Positions 8,437 through 16,660 of a stretch of DNA of 64,000 nt are shown here, in pieces (within the stretch, counting starts at the first letter, position 1; every line of letters starts with the position of its first letter). The DNA lies in assembly GCA_023230525.1 (NCBI GenBank), contig JALNXE010000008.1:10310-74309 (forward strand), in the 5' to 3' direction. The stretch is from Desulfobulbaceae bacterium (GTDB lineage Bacteria > Desulfobacterota > Desulfobulbia > Desulfobulbales > SURF-16). Made by a program: the position numbers and the translations under genes. The notes under the pieces are model-generated. The model had not been told where the DNA came from. It saw only the letters and a program-made list of their open reading frames with translations, and searched no databases.

Positions 8437-10286
8437 GATAGACTCCTTTGCGGTTTGTCCGGGGTTTTGCCGAGAGGCAGGGTGAAACGGAAAATCGACC
8501 CCTTGCCGATTTCGCTGGCCGCGTTCACCTCTCCGCCATGGGCCCTGATGATCTCCCTTACCATGGAAAGCCCCAGACCGACGCCGGATTCGTCCTCCTG
8601 GCCGGGAACCCGGTAGAACTGCTCGAACAGATTGCTCAGGTGCTCCGGGGCAATTCCCTTGCCGGTATCCTCGACGAAAAAGGCCACCTGATCCGGTTCC
8701 CGGTAAGCCCGGGCAGTCACCGAGCCGCCCGGGCTGGTGAAACGGAGGGCGTTTGACAGCAGATCCGCAAAGACCTGGCGGATTTTTCCGGCGTCCGCCA
8801 TGACCTCGGGCAGGTCGTCCGGAACGTCATTTACCATGGTTACTCCTTTTTCCCTGGCCTCGACCAGGAATGGCTCGATGGCATCCCGGACAAGGGCCTG
8901 GGGCGACACAGGCTCGAGGGACACCTGGGTCTTTCCCGATTCGATCCGGATCAGATCGAGCAACCCGTCCAGGATGCGGACCAGCTTCTCGCTGTCGTCA
9001 CGGGCGGCAAGGAGCAGTTCGGTCTGCTTGTCATTGAGGGGGCCGATCCTTTCCTCCAGCAGGAGATGGACAGACAAGCCAAGCGAGGTCAGCGGGGTTT
9101 TCAGCTGATGGGAAACGGCGGATACCACGTCAAGCTTCTCCTTCAGTTGCTCATGCCCCTGGGTGACGTCTTCCAGAATCAAGGCCACCCCGGTTGATTC
9201 CCGATGTTCCGGGTCAAGAGGTATGGGGACGGCCAGGGGCTGAAACAGATACTGGCGGCTCTCCATGAGGCGCTGGCCGCCGCCGTTTAAGGGAGCACCC
9301 TCGATGATGCGTCCTTCGTCCAGGGCCTGGCGGATCAGGGGAAGCAGCCATGCATAGCCAAGATCGGCCGCCAGGATTCCCGGTTTGAAGCCGAAATCCC
9401 GGTCCGCGGTCCTGGTGGCGAGCTCCACCCTGCCCTCCAGGTCGAGCACTGCTATGGCGGTCGGCAGGGCCTTGAACACCTCTTCCGTGGCCAGGCGGGT
9501 CCGCATCAGGTTTACCCTGTCCTTTTTGCGCACCTGGCGCAGGGCGGCGGTCATTTCGTTAAAGGATTGCGAAAGAAGTCCGATCTCGTCGCCGGAAGAG
9601 GCTTCCAGCCCGAGATCGAGATTGCCGCGGCGGATTTCGGTGGTGGATTCAATCAGGCGATTGATGGGCCGCAGTATCCATCTGCGGACAAGGTGGCTGA
9701 AGAGAAGAGCCAGGAACGCCGCCGTGATGATTGCCGCCAACATGCGCTGTTGGGCGGTAGTCGCCAGGCGCCGGGCGGCGTTGTTCGCCTCGTTCATGTT
9801 GGTCTGGTTCATGAGCAGGACTTCCTGGGCTTTTTCCTTCATCTCCGTAAACAGGGGCTGCAGGATGGAAAAGTAGTCGGCCCGCCGTGCCTCGGCAGGG
9901 CGATCGGGCCGGGTCACCTGCGGGATGGCGGTGGTGTAGTCCGCAAAGAGGTTTTTTATCCGCTCCATCCTCTCCCGTTCTCCCGGCAGGGTGATATTGT
10001 CGAGTTCCCTCTCCAGGGCCGCGCGGAATTCGGGGGTGTATGCCTCGATCAGACGGTTACCCTCCTCCTGGTTGCCGGCAAGGGTAAAGAGGATGCCGCT
10101 GTCCATCCGTTCCAGGGCTTCCTTCATGTCCTGGCAGGCTACCACGCTGCGGTAATTTTCCTTCAGTATCACATCGATGGCGTTGCCCAGGTCATCGATC
10201 TGGGCCATGGTCAGCATGCCGATGGCCGCGACGGCCACGAGCAGCCCGCCGAAGCCGAACATGATTTTTTGTCTGATGCCGATCAT
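8433..10286 (-). CDS. KinB-like membrane sensor histidine kinase
   Basis: Inner-membrane sensor kinase of 617 residues: TM1 near 8-28, periplasmic helical sensor about 30-175 (ENYRSV, ALERMDSGIL), TM2 about 180-200, HAMP, PAS with LPTAIAVLDLEG, HisKA with SAVSHQLKTPLTSLGL (phospho-acceptor His), and HATPase (LLSNALRF, EDTGKGI, GVGLGLSM). It is a paralogue of the kinase at 684-2519. The start ATG at 10286 has GGAGGG eight bases upstream. A -24/-12 promoter maps 28-43 bp upstream of the start. With the NtrC-type regulator before it, the arrangement matches a KinB/AlgB pair. Co-transcription with kdpFABC is implied by the 4 bp overlap with the microprotein gene. Confidence 0.92.
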   Translation of the reverse strand: MIGIRQKIMFGFGGLLVAVAAIGMLTMAQIDDLGNAIDVILKENYRSVVACQDMKEALERMDSGILFTLAGNQEEGNRLIEAYTPEFRAALERELDNITLPGERERMERIKNLFADYTTAIPQVTRPDRPAEARRADYFSILQPLFTEMKEKAQEVLLMNQTNMNEANNAARRLATTAQQRMLAAIITAAFLALLFSHLVRRWILRPINRLIESTTEIRRGNLDLGLEASSGDEIGLLSQSFNEMTAALRQVRKKDRVNLMRTRLATEEVFKALPTAIAVLDLEGRVELATRTADRDFGFKPGILAADLGYAWLLPLIRQALDEGRIIEGAPLNGGGQRLMESRQYLFQPLAVPIPLDPEHRESTGVALILEDVTQGHEQLKEKLDVVSAVSHQLKTPLTSLGLSVHLLLEERIGPLNDKQTELLLAARDDSEKLVRILDGLLDLIRIESGKTQVSLEPVSPQALVRDAIEPFLVEAREKGVTMVNDVPDDLPEVMADAGKIRQVFADLLSNALRFTSPGGSVTARAYREPDQVAFFVEDTGKGIAPEHLSNLFEQFYRVPGQEDESGVGLGLSMVREIIRAHGGEVNAASEIGKGSIFRFTLPLGKTPDKPQRSLS

Positions 10287-10313
10287 AAGCTTGACCCTCC
10301 AGGCCCTGCTAAA

Positions 10314-10329
10314 AGCACAAGCTATGCCA
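10314..10329 (-). promoter_or_regulatory. Sigma-54 (-24/-12) promoter for the kinase-kdp operon
   Basis: Read on the minus strand the site is TGGCATAGCTTGTGCT, against consensus TGGCAYRNNNNTTGCW, with one mismatch in the TTGC block. The invariant GG and GC are exactly 10 bases apart. The predicted start of transcription is near 10303, giving a leader of about 17 nt that just includes the GGAGGG site of the kinase gene at 10286. Confidence 0.75.
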
Positions 10330-10383
10330 TGCTCACAAATAACGTTTTTTCAATAAGATAGAGGCAACTCCAGAGGCGGGTGT

Positions 10384-10398
10384 CTTGCGATAGGCAAG
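10384..10398. promoter_or_regulatory. Candidate activator-binding palindrome, promoter-proximal copy
   Basis: CTTGC-GATAG-GCAAG: perfect 5 bp arms and a 5 bp spacer, centred about 88 bp upstream of the predicted sigma-54 transcription start. It shares arms and spacer length with the palindrome at 10414-10432. A position 80-150 bp upstream suits an NtrC-family activator site. Confidence 0.6.
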
Positions 10399-10413
10399 GA
10401 TGTTGCCAAAACA

Positions 10414-10432
10414 ACCTTGCAAAGTGCAAGGT
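10414..10432. promoter_or_regulatory. Candidate activator-binding palindrome, promoter-distal copy
   Basis: ACCTTGC-AAAGT-GCAAGGT: perfect 7 bp arms around a 5 bp spacer, centred about 120 bp upstream of the predicted sigma-54 start. Its centre lies 32 bp (three helical turns) from the other CTTGC-N5-GCAAG copy, the geometry expected for cooperating activator dimers. Confidence 0.65.
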
Positions 10433-10458
10433 AAGGGAAAGACGGCAAAAAGGCTGGA

Positions 10459-11790
10459 TCAAATGCCATATTGTTTCCGTTTGCGCCAGAGGGTGGCCTG
10501 GTCGATGCCCAGGATGTCCGCCGCTTCCTGGAGTGAGGCGGTGGAGGCCATGACCCTTCTGATGTGCAGCTCTTCAATGGTGGATAACGGCGCTTTGTCG
10601 CCGATGGCGGGGGTGCCGGCGGTGGGGGCGATATTGCCGGGCAGGTCGGTTTTGCCGAGCATTTCCCCGCCTCCCAGGATCACGGCCCGTTCAATGGTGT
10701 TGCGCAGCTCGCGGACATTGCCGGGCCACATATGATATGTCAGTGCCTCTTGGGCCTCTCCGGTGAAACCAAGGAACGTCTTGTGGTTGGTCCGGCAGAA
10801 ATACGCAAGAAAATCCGCGGCAAGGGGCATGATGTCTTCCTGCCGCTCCCGGAGCGGGGGGATGGTCAGGTTGATCACGTTGAGCCGGTAGAACAGATCT
10901 TCCCGGAAGCGGCCCGCGGCCACCCGTTTTTCCAGATCGGCGTTGGTTGCGGCGAGGATACGCACATCCGCCTTGCGGGGCGTTGCATCACCGAGGCGCT
11001 CATATTCCTTGTCCTGGATAAAGCGCAGTAATTTCGCCTGCACCGCCGGGGCCATGTCCCCGATCTCGTCCAGGAAGAGGGTGCCGCCCTCACAGGCCGC
11101 GATCCGCCCGGGATTGTCCCGGCTTGCCCCGGTGAACGCCCCCTTGACATGGCCGAACAGCTCACTCTCCAGGAGATCGGACGGCACCGCCGGACACGGC
11201 ACCACCGCCATGGATTTCGCTGAGCGCGGACTCCAGTGATGAATGGCCCTGGCAAAGACGGATTTACCCGTGCCGCTTTCCCCCTGGAGCAGGACAATCG
11301 CCTCCGAAGCCGCGGCCTTTCTGGCAATCCCGATCACTCGCTGCATGCCGGCGTTTCTGCTCTGGAGCCGGTCTTCCGGGCCAAGCCGCTGCATGTCTTC
11401 CCTCAGGGCGGCGATCTCTGTTTCCAATTCCCGCATCTTGCCGATGCGGCGGGCGGCAAGTTTGACCTGAGCCGGGGTGAAGGGTTTGGCGATGTAATCG
11501 GTGGCGCCTCGCCTGATCGCTGCCACGGCGCTTTCGATGGAGGCGTGTGCCGTAATGACCACGATCTTGGTCCAGGGCGAATCCGACAGCAGGACGGGAA
11601 TTAAATCCATCCCGTCCTGCTCGCCGAGTCTGAGGTCCAGGAAAGCCAGGTCAAAGGCTCGCCTCCCGGCCTCCGCAATGGCATCAGCGGGATTGCTCAC
11701 CGCAATGACCGTATGCCCTTCCGCCGCCAGACAATACGAGAGGGTCTTGCGGATGTTGGCCTCATCGTCGATGATCAATATATTCAGCAT
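10459..11790 (-). CDS. NtrC-family sigma-54 response regulator (AlgB-like)
   Basis: Response regulator of 443 residues with REC, AAA+ and Fis-type HTH domains. REC (about 1-118): ILIIDDE, acceptor Asp in LAFLDLRLGE, VVITAHAS and AKPFTP. AAA+ (about 140-365): Walker A GESGTGKS, sigma-54 contact loop GAFTGAS, Walker B GGTLFLDEIGD, R-finger region FREDLFYRLNV, and GNVRELRNTIERA. The C-terminal helix-turn-helix reads LQEAADILGIDQATLWRKRK. The intact GAFTGA loop means it should activate sigma-54 promoters. ATG 11790 is preferred over an in-frame TTG 12 bases earlier because the REC domain begins right there and GGGG precedes it. A good -24/-12 site and paired palindromes lie just downstream in front of its presumed cognate kinase. 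It is transcribed divergently from gnd. Confidence 0.92.
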   Translation of the reverse strand: MLNILIIDDEANIRKTLSYCLAAEGHTVIAVSNPADAIAEAGRRAFDLAFLDLRLGEQDGMDLIPVLLSDSPWTKIVVITAHASIESAVAAIRRGATDYIAKPFTPAQVKLAARRIGKMRELETEIAALREDMQRLGPEDRLQSRNAGMQRVIGIARKAAASEAIVLLQGESGTGKSVFARAIHHWSPRSAKSMAVVPCPAVPSDLLESELFGHVKGAFTGASRDNPGRIAACEGGTLFLDEIGDMAPAVQAKLLRFIQDKEYERLGDATPRKADVRILAATNADLEKRVAAGRFREDLFYRLNVINLTIPPLRERQEDIMPLAADFLAYFCRTNHKTFLGFTGEAQEALTYHMWPGNVRELRNTIERAVILGGGEMLGKTDLPGNIAPTAGTPAIGDKAPLSTIEELHIRRVMASTASLQEAADILGIDQATLWRKRKQYGI

Positions 11791-11933
11791 GCTCTGCCCC
11801 AATTCTCTTACAAACTGTCCTGATTTGCCAATTTACATCTTTCTCCGCGTTATCATATCATTTTTTTCTGCAGAGCATGAATTGCCGAAAACCGGATAAC
11901 CCCGTCTGCCGGAAAATTTCCCTGCCTGCTCAG

Positions 11934-11961
11934 TTGCCATTTATTTTTCATAACAAATAAT
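11934..11961 (+). promoter_or_regulatory. Candidate sigma-70 promoter for the gnd-zwf cluster
   Basis: TTGCCA (11934-11939) and AATAAT (11956-11961) with a 16 bp spacer, each one mismatch from consensus, in the AT-rich divergent intergenic region (11791-12023). Predicted leader about 55 nt; AAGAGG at 12011-12016 is the ribosome site of gnd. The same region must also hold the promoter of the regulator on the other strand, where TATGAT (11852-11857, minus) is a possible -10 box without a good -35. Confidence 0.45.
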
Positions 11962-12023
11962 GTATGCTTTTTCAATCGTCATGAACATGGAGCTTTTAAT
12001 CGTGAATTCCAAGAGGTATCATC

Positions 12024-12929
12024 ATGAAAACAGGGATAATCGGACTGGGCAGAATGGGAATGAACATGGCGCGCCGGCTCATACAGGGCGGCCAGCAGGT
12101 GGTTGCCTATAACCGCAGCCCGGACAAGACGGAAGAGCTCGTCAAAGAAGGGGCGGAAGGCGCTTTTTCCCTGCAGGAGCTGGCGGAAAAGCTCGATGAG
12201 CGGCCCAAGGTGGTGTGGCTCATGCTGCCGGCCGGCAAGGTGATTGACGAACATCTGGAGAAGCTGCGCAATATCCTTGCCCCGGGCGACATCATCGTTG
12301 AGGGGGGCAACAGCAGGTACCGGGATGATATCCGCCGGGCCGCCTATCTGAAGGGCGCGGGCATTCATTTTGTCGATGCCGGGGTGAGCGGCGGCATCTG
12401 GGGACTCTCGGTCGGCTACTGCACCATGGTGGGTGGCGATGAGAAGATTTTTGCCTATCTTGAGCCTGTTTTCAAGGCCCTGGCCCCGGCAGACGGTTAT
12501 CTCTACTGCGGTCCCACCGGGGCCGGCCATTTTGTCAAGATGATCCATAACGGCATTGAGTATGGTATGATGCAGGCCTATGGCGAAGGTTTTGCCCTGC
12601 TGGAGGCCTCGCCCTATGCCGAACACCTTGATTTCAAAAAGGTTTCCCATCTGTGGAACCAGGGCAGCGTGGTCCGGTCCTGGCTGCTTGAACTGCTGGA
12701 GGAGGCCTTTGCCGGGGATCCCAGGCTTGATGCCTTGCAGGGGTATGTGGATGATTCCGGTGAGGGCCGCTGGACCGTGGAAGAGGCCATTGCCAGCGGG
12801 GTCAGCGCGCCGGTCATCACCATGGCGCTCTTTGCGCGTTTCCAATCGCGCAAGGAAAATGCCTTTGAAAACAAGGTGCTGGCTGCTCTGCGACGGGAGT
12901 TCGGCGGCCATGCGGTGAAGAAGGTGTGA
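12024..12929 (+). CDS. gnd: 6-phosphogluconate dehydrogenase, decarboxylating (short type)
   Basis: Oxidises and decarboxylates 6-phosphogluconate to ribulose 5-phosphate in the oxidative pentose phosphate pathway, cytoplasmic. The 301-residue length matches the short YqeC/GndA-like class, not the 470-residue enterobacterial enzyme. The N-terminal Rossmann motif is GLGRMGMNMARRL (residues 6-18). Substrate-site signatures are DAGVSGGIWGLSVGYC and KMIHNGIEYGMMQAYGEGF, the latter with the catalytic Lys. The short class often prefers NAD+, but cofactor choice cannot be read reliably here. AAGAGG lies seven bases before the ATG. It leads the cluster with zwf, a GH15 hydrolase and glucokinase. Confidence 0.95.
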   Translation: MKTGIIGLGRMGMNMARRLIQGGQQVVAYNRSPDKTEELVKEGAEGAFSLQELAEKLDERPKVVWLMLPAGKVIDEHLEKLRNILAPGDIIVEGGNSRYRDDIRRAAYLKGAGIHFVDAGVSGGIWGLSVGYCTMVGGDEKIFAYLEPVFKALAPADGYLYCGPTGAGHFVKMIHNGIEYGMMQAYGEGFALLEASPYAEHLDFKKVSHLWNQGSVVRSWLLELLEEAFAGDPRLDALQGYVDDSGEGRWTVEEAIASGVSAPVITMALFARFQSRKENAFENKVLAALRREFGGHAVKKV

Positions 12930-12970
12930 ATTATGAGTGTAATGGCTTCAGTGATCCTGTAAGAGGCAAT

Positions 12971-14524
12971 ATGGAAACGAACGTAATCAAAGAAAAGATA
13001 AGCAGTGAGAAAGGCAGCTGCGGTTGCCTGACGGCGGCTGATCTGGACCCCTGCATCATCGTTATTTTCGGGGCATCCGGCGATCTGACGGCCCGCAAGC
13101 TCATTCCCGCCCTCTATCATATGTATCTGACCGGCTCCCTGCCTGAGCCGGTTGCCATCGTCGGCTGCGCCCGGACCCCTTTCAGCGGTGATGAATTCCG
13201 CAGTCGGATGAAAGAGGCCTGCGCGGGCAACGGCAAGTCCGACATGTCGCCCTGGCCCGAGTTCGCCGCCTTGCTTTTTTACCGGCAGCTGGCCTATGAC
13301 TCGGAAAAATCCTTCCGGGAACTGGCCGCTTATCTCGATGAGCTGGACCGGCAGCGGGGCACCGGGGGCAACCTGATTTTTGATCTCGCCCTGCCGCCCT
13401 CTCTTTATCCGGTGGTGGCCGGAATGCTCGGCCGGGTGGGGCTTGCCGTTCAGCATAATGATAATCGGGGCTGGTCCCGCATCGTGGTGGAAAAGCCCTT
13501 TGGCCGGGATCTGGACAGCGCACTGGACCTTGACCGGACCCTGCATGAGCATTTCCAGGAGGAACAGATTTTCCGCATCGATCATTACCTGGCCAAGGAG
13601 ACGGTGCAGAACATCCTGATGTTCCGCTTTGCCAATGCCATTTTTGAACCGATCTGGAACCGCGGTTTCATCGATTATGTGGGCATCATGGCGGCCGAGA
13701 AACTGGGGGTGGAGAACCGGGCCGGCTACTATGAACAGGCCGGGGTCATCCGCGATATGTTCCAGAATCACATGCTGCAGCTCCTGTCCCTTATCGCCAT
13801 GGAACCCCCCTCCCATTTTGCCTCGGAGCGGGTGCGCGATGAAAAGGCCAAGCTGTTCCGCTCGATCCGGCCCTTTTCCCGCAGGGAAGGCGAGGTGGTG
13901 CTGGGGCAGTATGGCCCGGGCCTGCTGGACGGCAAAGAGGTCCGGGGCTATCGCCAGGAACCGGGGGTAGCGGCGGACTCGCTGATCCCCACCTTTGCCC
14001 TGATGCGCTTTTATGTGGAGAACTGGCGCTGGCAGGGGGTGCCGTTCTGGCTGGTGTCCGGCAAGCGCATGGCCGGCAAGCAGACCCGGATCATCATCCA
14101 GTTCAAGGAGGTGCCCCACTCCATCTTCCGGGATGTGCTCGGGGAAAAGGTTGTCCCCAACCGGCTGGTGCTGGGAATCTATCCGGAGGAGGGGATCAGC
14201 CTCACCTTTCAGACCAAGAATCCCGGCCCCAGGGTCTGCCTGCGGCCCATGACCATGGATTTCCGCTATGACACCAGTCCGCTGCTGGACGCCTATGAAA
14301 AGGTGCTGCTGGACTGCATTCTCGGCGACCATCTGCTGTTCTGGCGGCAGGACGGCATCGAGCAGACCTGGAGAATTCTCACCCCCATATTGAATGAATG
14401 CGAACATTGCCAGGGACGTGCGCAGCAGCTCTATCCTTACCCGGCCGGCAGCTGGGGGCCGGAGGCGGCCAGGGAGCAGGTGGATAAGATCCGTGACCGC
14501 AGAGAGGTGAAAAGTGCCCCGTGA
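12971..14524 (+). CDS. zwf: Glucose-6-phosphate dehydrogenase
   Basis: Catalyses the first step of the oxidative pentose phosphate pathway, glucose 6-phosphate to 6-phosphogluconolactone with NAD(P)+ reduction. It has 517 residues. The coenzyme-binding motif is FGASGDLTARKL (about residues 33-44) and the substrate motif is RIDHYLAKE (about 202-210). EKPFGRD and AGYYEQAGVIRDMFQNHMLQ are also family blocks. The frame opens upstream at a GTG overlapping the gnd stop, but ATG 12971 is preferred because AGAGG precedes it by four bases and the N-terminus is then a short polar extension. It overlaps the next gene by 11 bp. No lactonase gene (pgl) is present beside it. Confidence 0.95.
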   Translation: METNVIKEKISSEKGSCGCLTAADLDPCIIVIFGASGDLTARKLIPALYHMYLTGSLPEPVAIVGCARTPFSGDEFRSRMKEACAGNGKSDMSPWPEFAALLFYRQLAYDSEKSFRELAAYLDELDRQRGTGGNLIFDLALPPSLYPVVAGMLGRVGLAVQHNDNRGWSRIVVEKPFGRDLDSALDLDRTLHEHFQEEQIFRIDHYLAKETVQNILMFRFANAIFEPIWNRGFIDYVGIMAAEKLGVENRAGYYEQAGVIRDMFQNHMLQLLSLIAMEPPSHFASERVRDEKAKLFRSIRPFSRREGEVVLGQYGPGLLDGKEVRGYRQEPGVAADSLIPTFALMRFYVENWRWQGVPFWLVSGKRMAGKQTRIIIQFKEVPHSIFRDVLGEKVVPNRLVLGIYPEEGISLTFQTKNPGPRVCLRPMTMDFRYDTSPLLDAYEKVLLDCILGDHLLFWRQDGIEQTWRILTPILNECEHCQGRAQQLYPYPAGSWGPEAAREQVDKIRDRREVKSAP

Positions 14525-16502
14525 CATTCCGGTGGGAAACGGCTCGCTGCTGATTAATTTTGACGGAAATTATCAGCTGCGCGACATTTACTGGCCCTAT
14601 GTGGGGCAGGAAAATCATACGGCCGGGGAGCCTTGCCGTATGGGCGTCTGGGTGGAGAATACCTTCCGCTGGCTCGACGATGGGCGCTGGCAACGCAGCC
14701 TGCAGTATCTGGATGATTCGCTGGTGACCGAGGTGAAGCTGTTCCATCCTGAGCTTGGTCTGGAGCTGGTTTGCCACGATGTGGTGGATTTTCATGTGGA
14801 TATCTACCTGAAAAAGATCTTGGTGCATAATCTGGCGGAGAAAAAGAGGGAGGTTCGTCTTTTTTTCGGCCAGGATCTGCGTATCGGCGGCCATGCGGTG
14901 GGTGACTGCGCCTATTATGAGCCGGACAAGCGGGTGCTGATTCATTACAAGGGCAAACGCTGGTTTCTGGTGAGCACGGCCAAGGGCCGGCCCGGGGAGT
15001 GCAGCGCCGGGCTTGACCAGTGGGCCGTGGGCGTCAAGGGCGTTGGCGATAAGGTCGGCACCTGGCGCGATGCGGAGGATGGCGTGCTCTCCGGCAACCC
15101 GGTGGCCCAAGGCAGCGTGGACTCGGTGGTGGCCCTTCATCTTGAGGTTCCCGGCGGCGGCTGGGCCGAGGGATGGTACTGGCTGGGAGTGGGGGAGGAT
15201 TATGCCCAGGTGATGAATATTCAGCACAATCTCTGCCGGCGGGGCGCTGATCCCTATCTGACCAGAACCAGGGACTACTGGCACCTGTGGGTCAATAAGG
15301 AAAAAGACTGCATCGACATGCTGCCCAGGGATCTGCAGCGCCTGTACCGGCGCAGCCTGCTGATTTTGCGCTCGCAGATTGACAACCACGGCGCCATTCT
15401 GGCCGCCAATGATTTTGATATCGCTGGTTTCAACTGCGATACTTATTCCTACATGTGGCCCCGGGACGGGGCCCTGGTCTCCTCGGCCCTGATCGATGCG
15501 GGGTACGCGGAAATCACCCAGCGTTTTTTCGCCCTGTGCCACCAGGTCATCACCCGGGAGGGCTTTCTGCTCCACAAATACAACCCGGACGGCTCGCTCG
15601 CCTCCTCCTGGCATGGCTGGTACAGGGACGGCGAGCGCCAGCTGCCGGTGCAGGAGGATGAGACGGCCCTGGTTCTCTGGGCATTATGGAAACATTTTGA
15701 CCGTTTCCACGATATTGAGTTTATCAAGCCCCATTACCGCGGGCTGATTGTGCGGGCCGCCAACTGGCTGCTGGCCTTCCGGGATGAGGAAACCGGATTG
15801 CCGCTGCCCTCCTGGGATCTGTGGGAGGAACGTAAGGGGGTGCATGGCTGGACCGCCGGGGCGGTATGGGCGGGTCTTGAGGCCGCGGCCCGTTTTGCTC
15901 AGGCCTTTGGCCAGGCGGATCTGGCGGAGGATTACCGGCGCGGGGCGGCCGGCATCAAGGCCGGGGTGGAGAAATATCTCTGGCAGCAGGAGGCGGGCCA
16001 TTTCGCCAGGATGATCAACCGCGGCAAGGACGGTTCCTGGGAGATTGACACCCGGCTGGACGCCTCCCTGATGGGCTTATGGTATTTCGGCATGTTTACC
16101 CCTGATCATCCGCAGATTGTCAGCACCATGGAGGCGGTGAAAGACAAGCTGTGGGTCAGGACGGCGGTGGGGGGCATGGCCCGTTATGAGAATGACAAGT
16201 ATCATCAGGTTTCCGATGATCTGTCCAATGTAGCCGGCAATCCCTGGTTCATTTCCACCCTGTGGCTGGCCCAATGGTACATTGCCAGGGCGAAAAACGC
16301 GGCGGAACTGAAAAAGGCCCTGGAGATCATGCAGTGGGTGGCTGACCGGACCCTGCCCAGCGGGGTCATGGCCGAACAGGTGCATCCCTATACCAATGCG
16401 CCGCTTTCCGTGAGCCCGCTCACCTGGAGCCATGCGGCCTTTGTCCAGACCGTGCTGGAGTATATCCCCAGGCACCGGCAGGTGATTCTGCCGAAAATCT
16501 GA
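14514..16502 (+). CDS. GH15 family glucan hydrolase (glucoamylase-like)
   Basis: Cytoplasmic inverting alpha-glucosidase of the GH15 family (662 residues, no signal peptide). An N-terminal beta-sandwich of about 260 residues is followed by an (alpha/alpha)6 barrel with the family blocks YMWPRDGALVSSAL, then LPSWDLWEERKGVHGWT (general acid at Glu 438 by analogy with fungal glucoamylase), and GVMAEQVHP (base Glu at about 621). The GTG start overlaps the zwf stop by 11 bp, with GAGAGG just upstream. In this context it probably releases glucose from an intracellular alpha-glucan for glucokinase; trehalose or a dextrin are also possible substrates for GH15 members. Confidence 0.9.
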   Translation: MPRDIPVGNGSLLINFDGNYQLRDIYWPYVGQENHTAGEPCRMGVWVENTFRWLDDGRWQRSLQYLDDSLVTEVKLFHPELGLELVCHDVVDFHVDIYLKKILVHNLAEKKREVRLFFGQDLRIGGHAVGDCAYYEPDKRVLIHYKGKRWFLVSTAKGRPGECSAGLDQWAVGVKGVGDKVGTWRDAEDGVLSGNPVAQGSVDSVVALHLEVPGGGWAEGWYWLGVGEDYAQVMNIQHNLCRRGADPYLTRTRDYWHLWVNKEKDCIDMLPRDLQRLYRRSLLILRSQIDNHGAILAANDFDIAGFNCDTYSYMWPRDGALVSSALIDAGYAEITQRFFALCHQVITREGFLLHKYNPDGSLASSWHGWYRDGERQLPVQEDETALVLWALWKHFDRFHDIEFIKPHYRGLIVRAANWLLAFRDEETGLPLPSWDLWEERKGVHGWTAGAVWAGLEAAARFAQAFGQADLAEDYRRGAAGIKAGVEKYLWQQEAGHFARMINRGKDGSWEIDTRLDASLMGLWYFGMFTPDHPQIVSTMEAVKDKLWVRTAVGGMARYENDKYHQVSDDLSNVAGNPWFISTLWLAQWYIARAKNAAELKKALEIMQWVADRTLPSGVMAEQVHPYTNAPLSVSPLTWSHAAFVQTVLEYIPRHRQVILPKI

Positions 16503-16525
16503 TGGCTTCGTAAAAACTGAAGATT

Positions 16526-16598
16526 CACCACAGAGAGCACAGAGCACACTGTTAACTGACTGAAATATTTTCTCTGTGATCTCGGTGTGCTTTGTGGT
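16526..16598. repeat. Palindromic intergenic repeat (ACCACAGAGAGCACAGAG type)
   Basis: Between the GH15 gene and glk, the left arm begins ACCACAGAGAGCACAG and the right arm ends GTGTGCTTTGTGGT. The two pair imperfectly around a spacer rich in A and T. This ACCACAGAG...CTCTGTGGT motif is seen in many intergenic spacers of deltaproteobacteria, as far as I recall. No T-run follows, so it is unlikely to be a terminator. The remaining bases of the 16503-16660 gap hold no gene. Confidence 0.55.
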
Positions 16599-16660
16599 AG
16601 AAAAATGACTTATTGAAGTTCATGAAAATGTAACCAACCCCTCAATTCTGAAACGGATCA

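Noticed and set aside
12614..14527. Long open frame (637 residues) on the minus strand over zwf
   Set aside because: Antisense shadow of a gene with unmistakable Zwf motifs; no ribosome site or family resemblance.
16526..16598. Stem-loop between the GH15 gene and glk as a terminator
   Set aside because: Arms pair imperfectly and no T-run follows; better described as a dispersed palindromic repeat.
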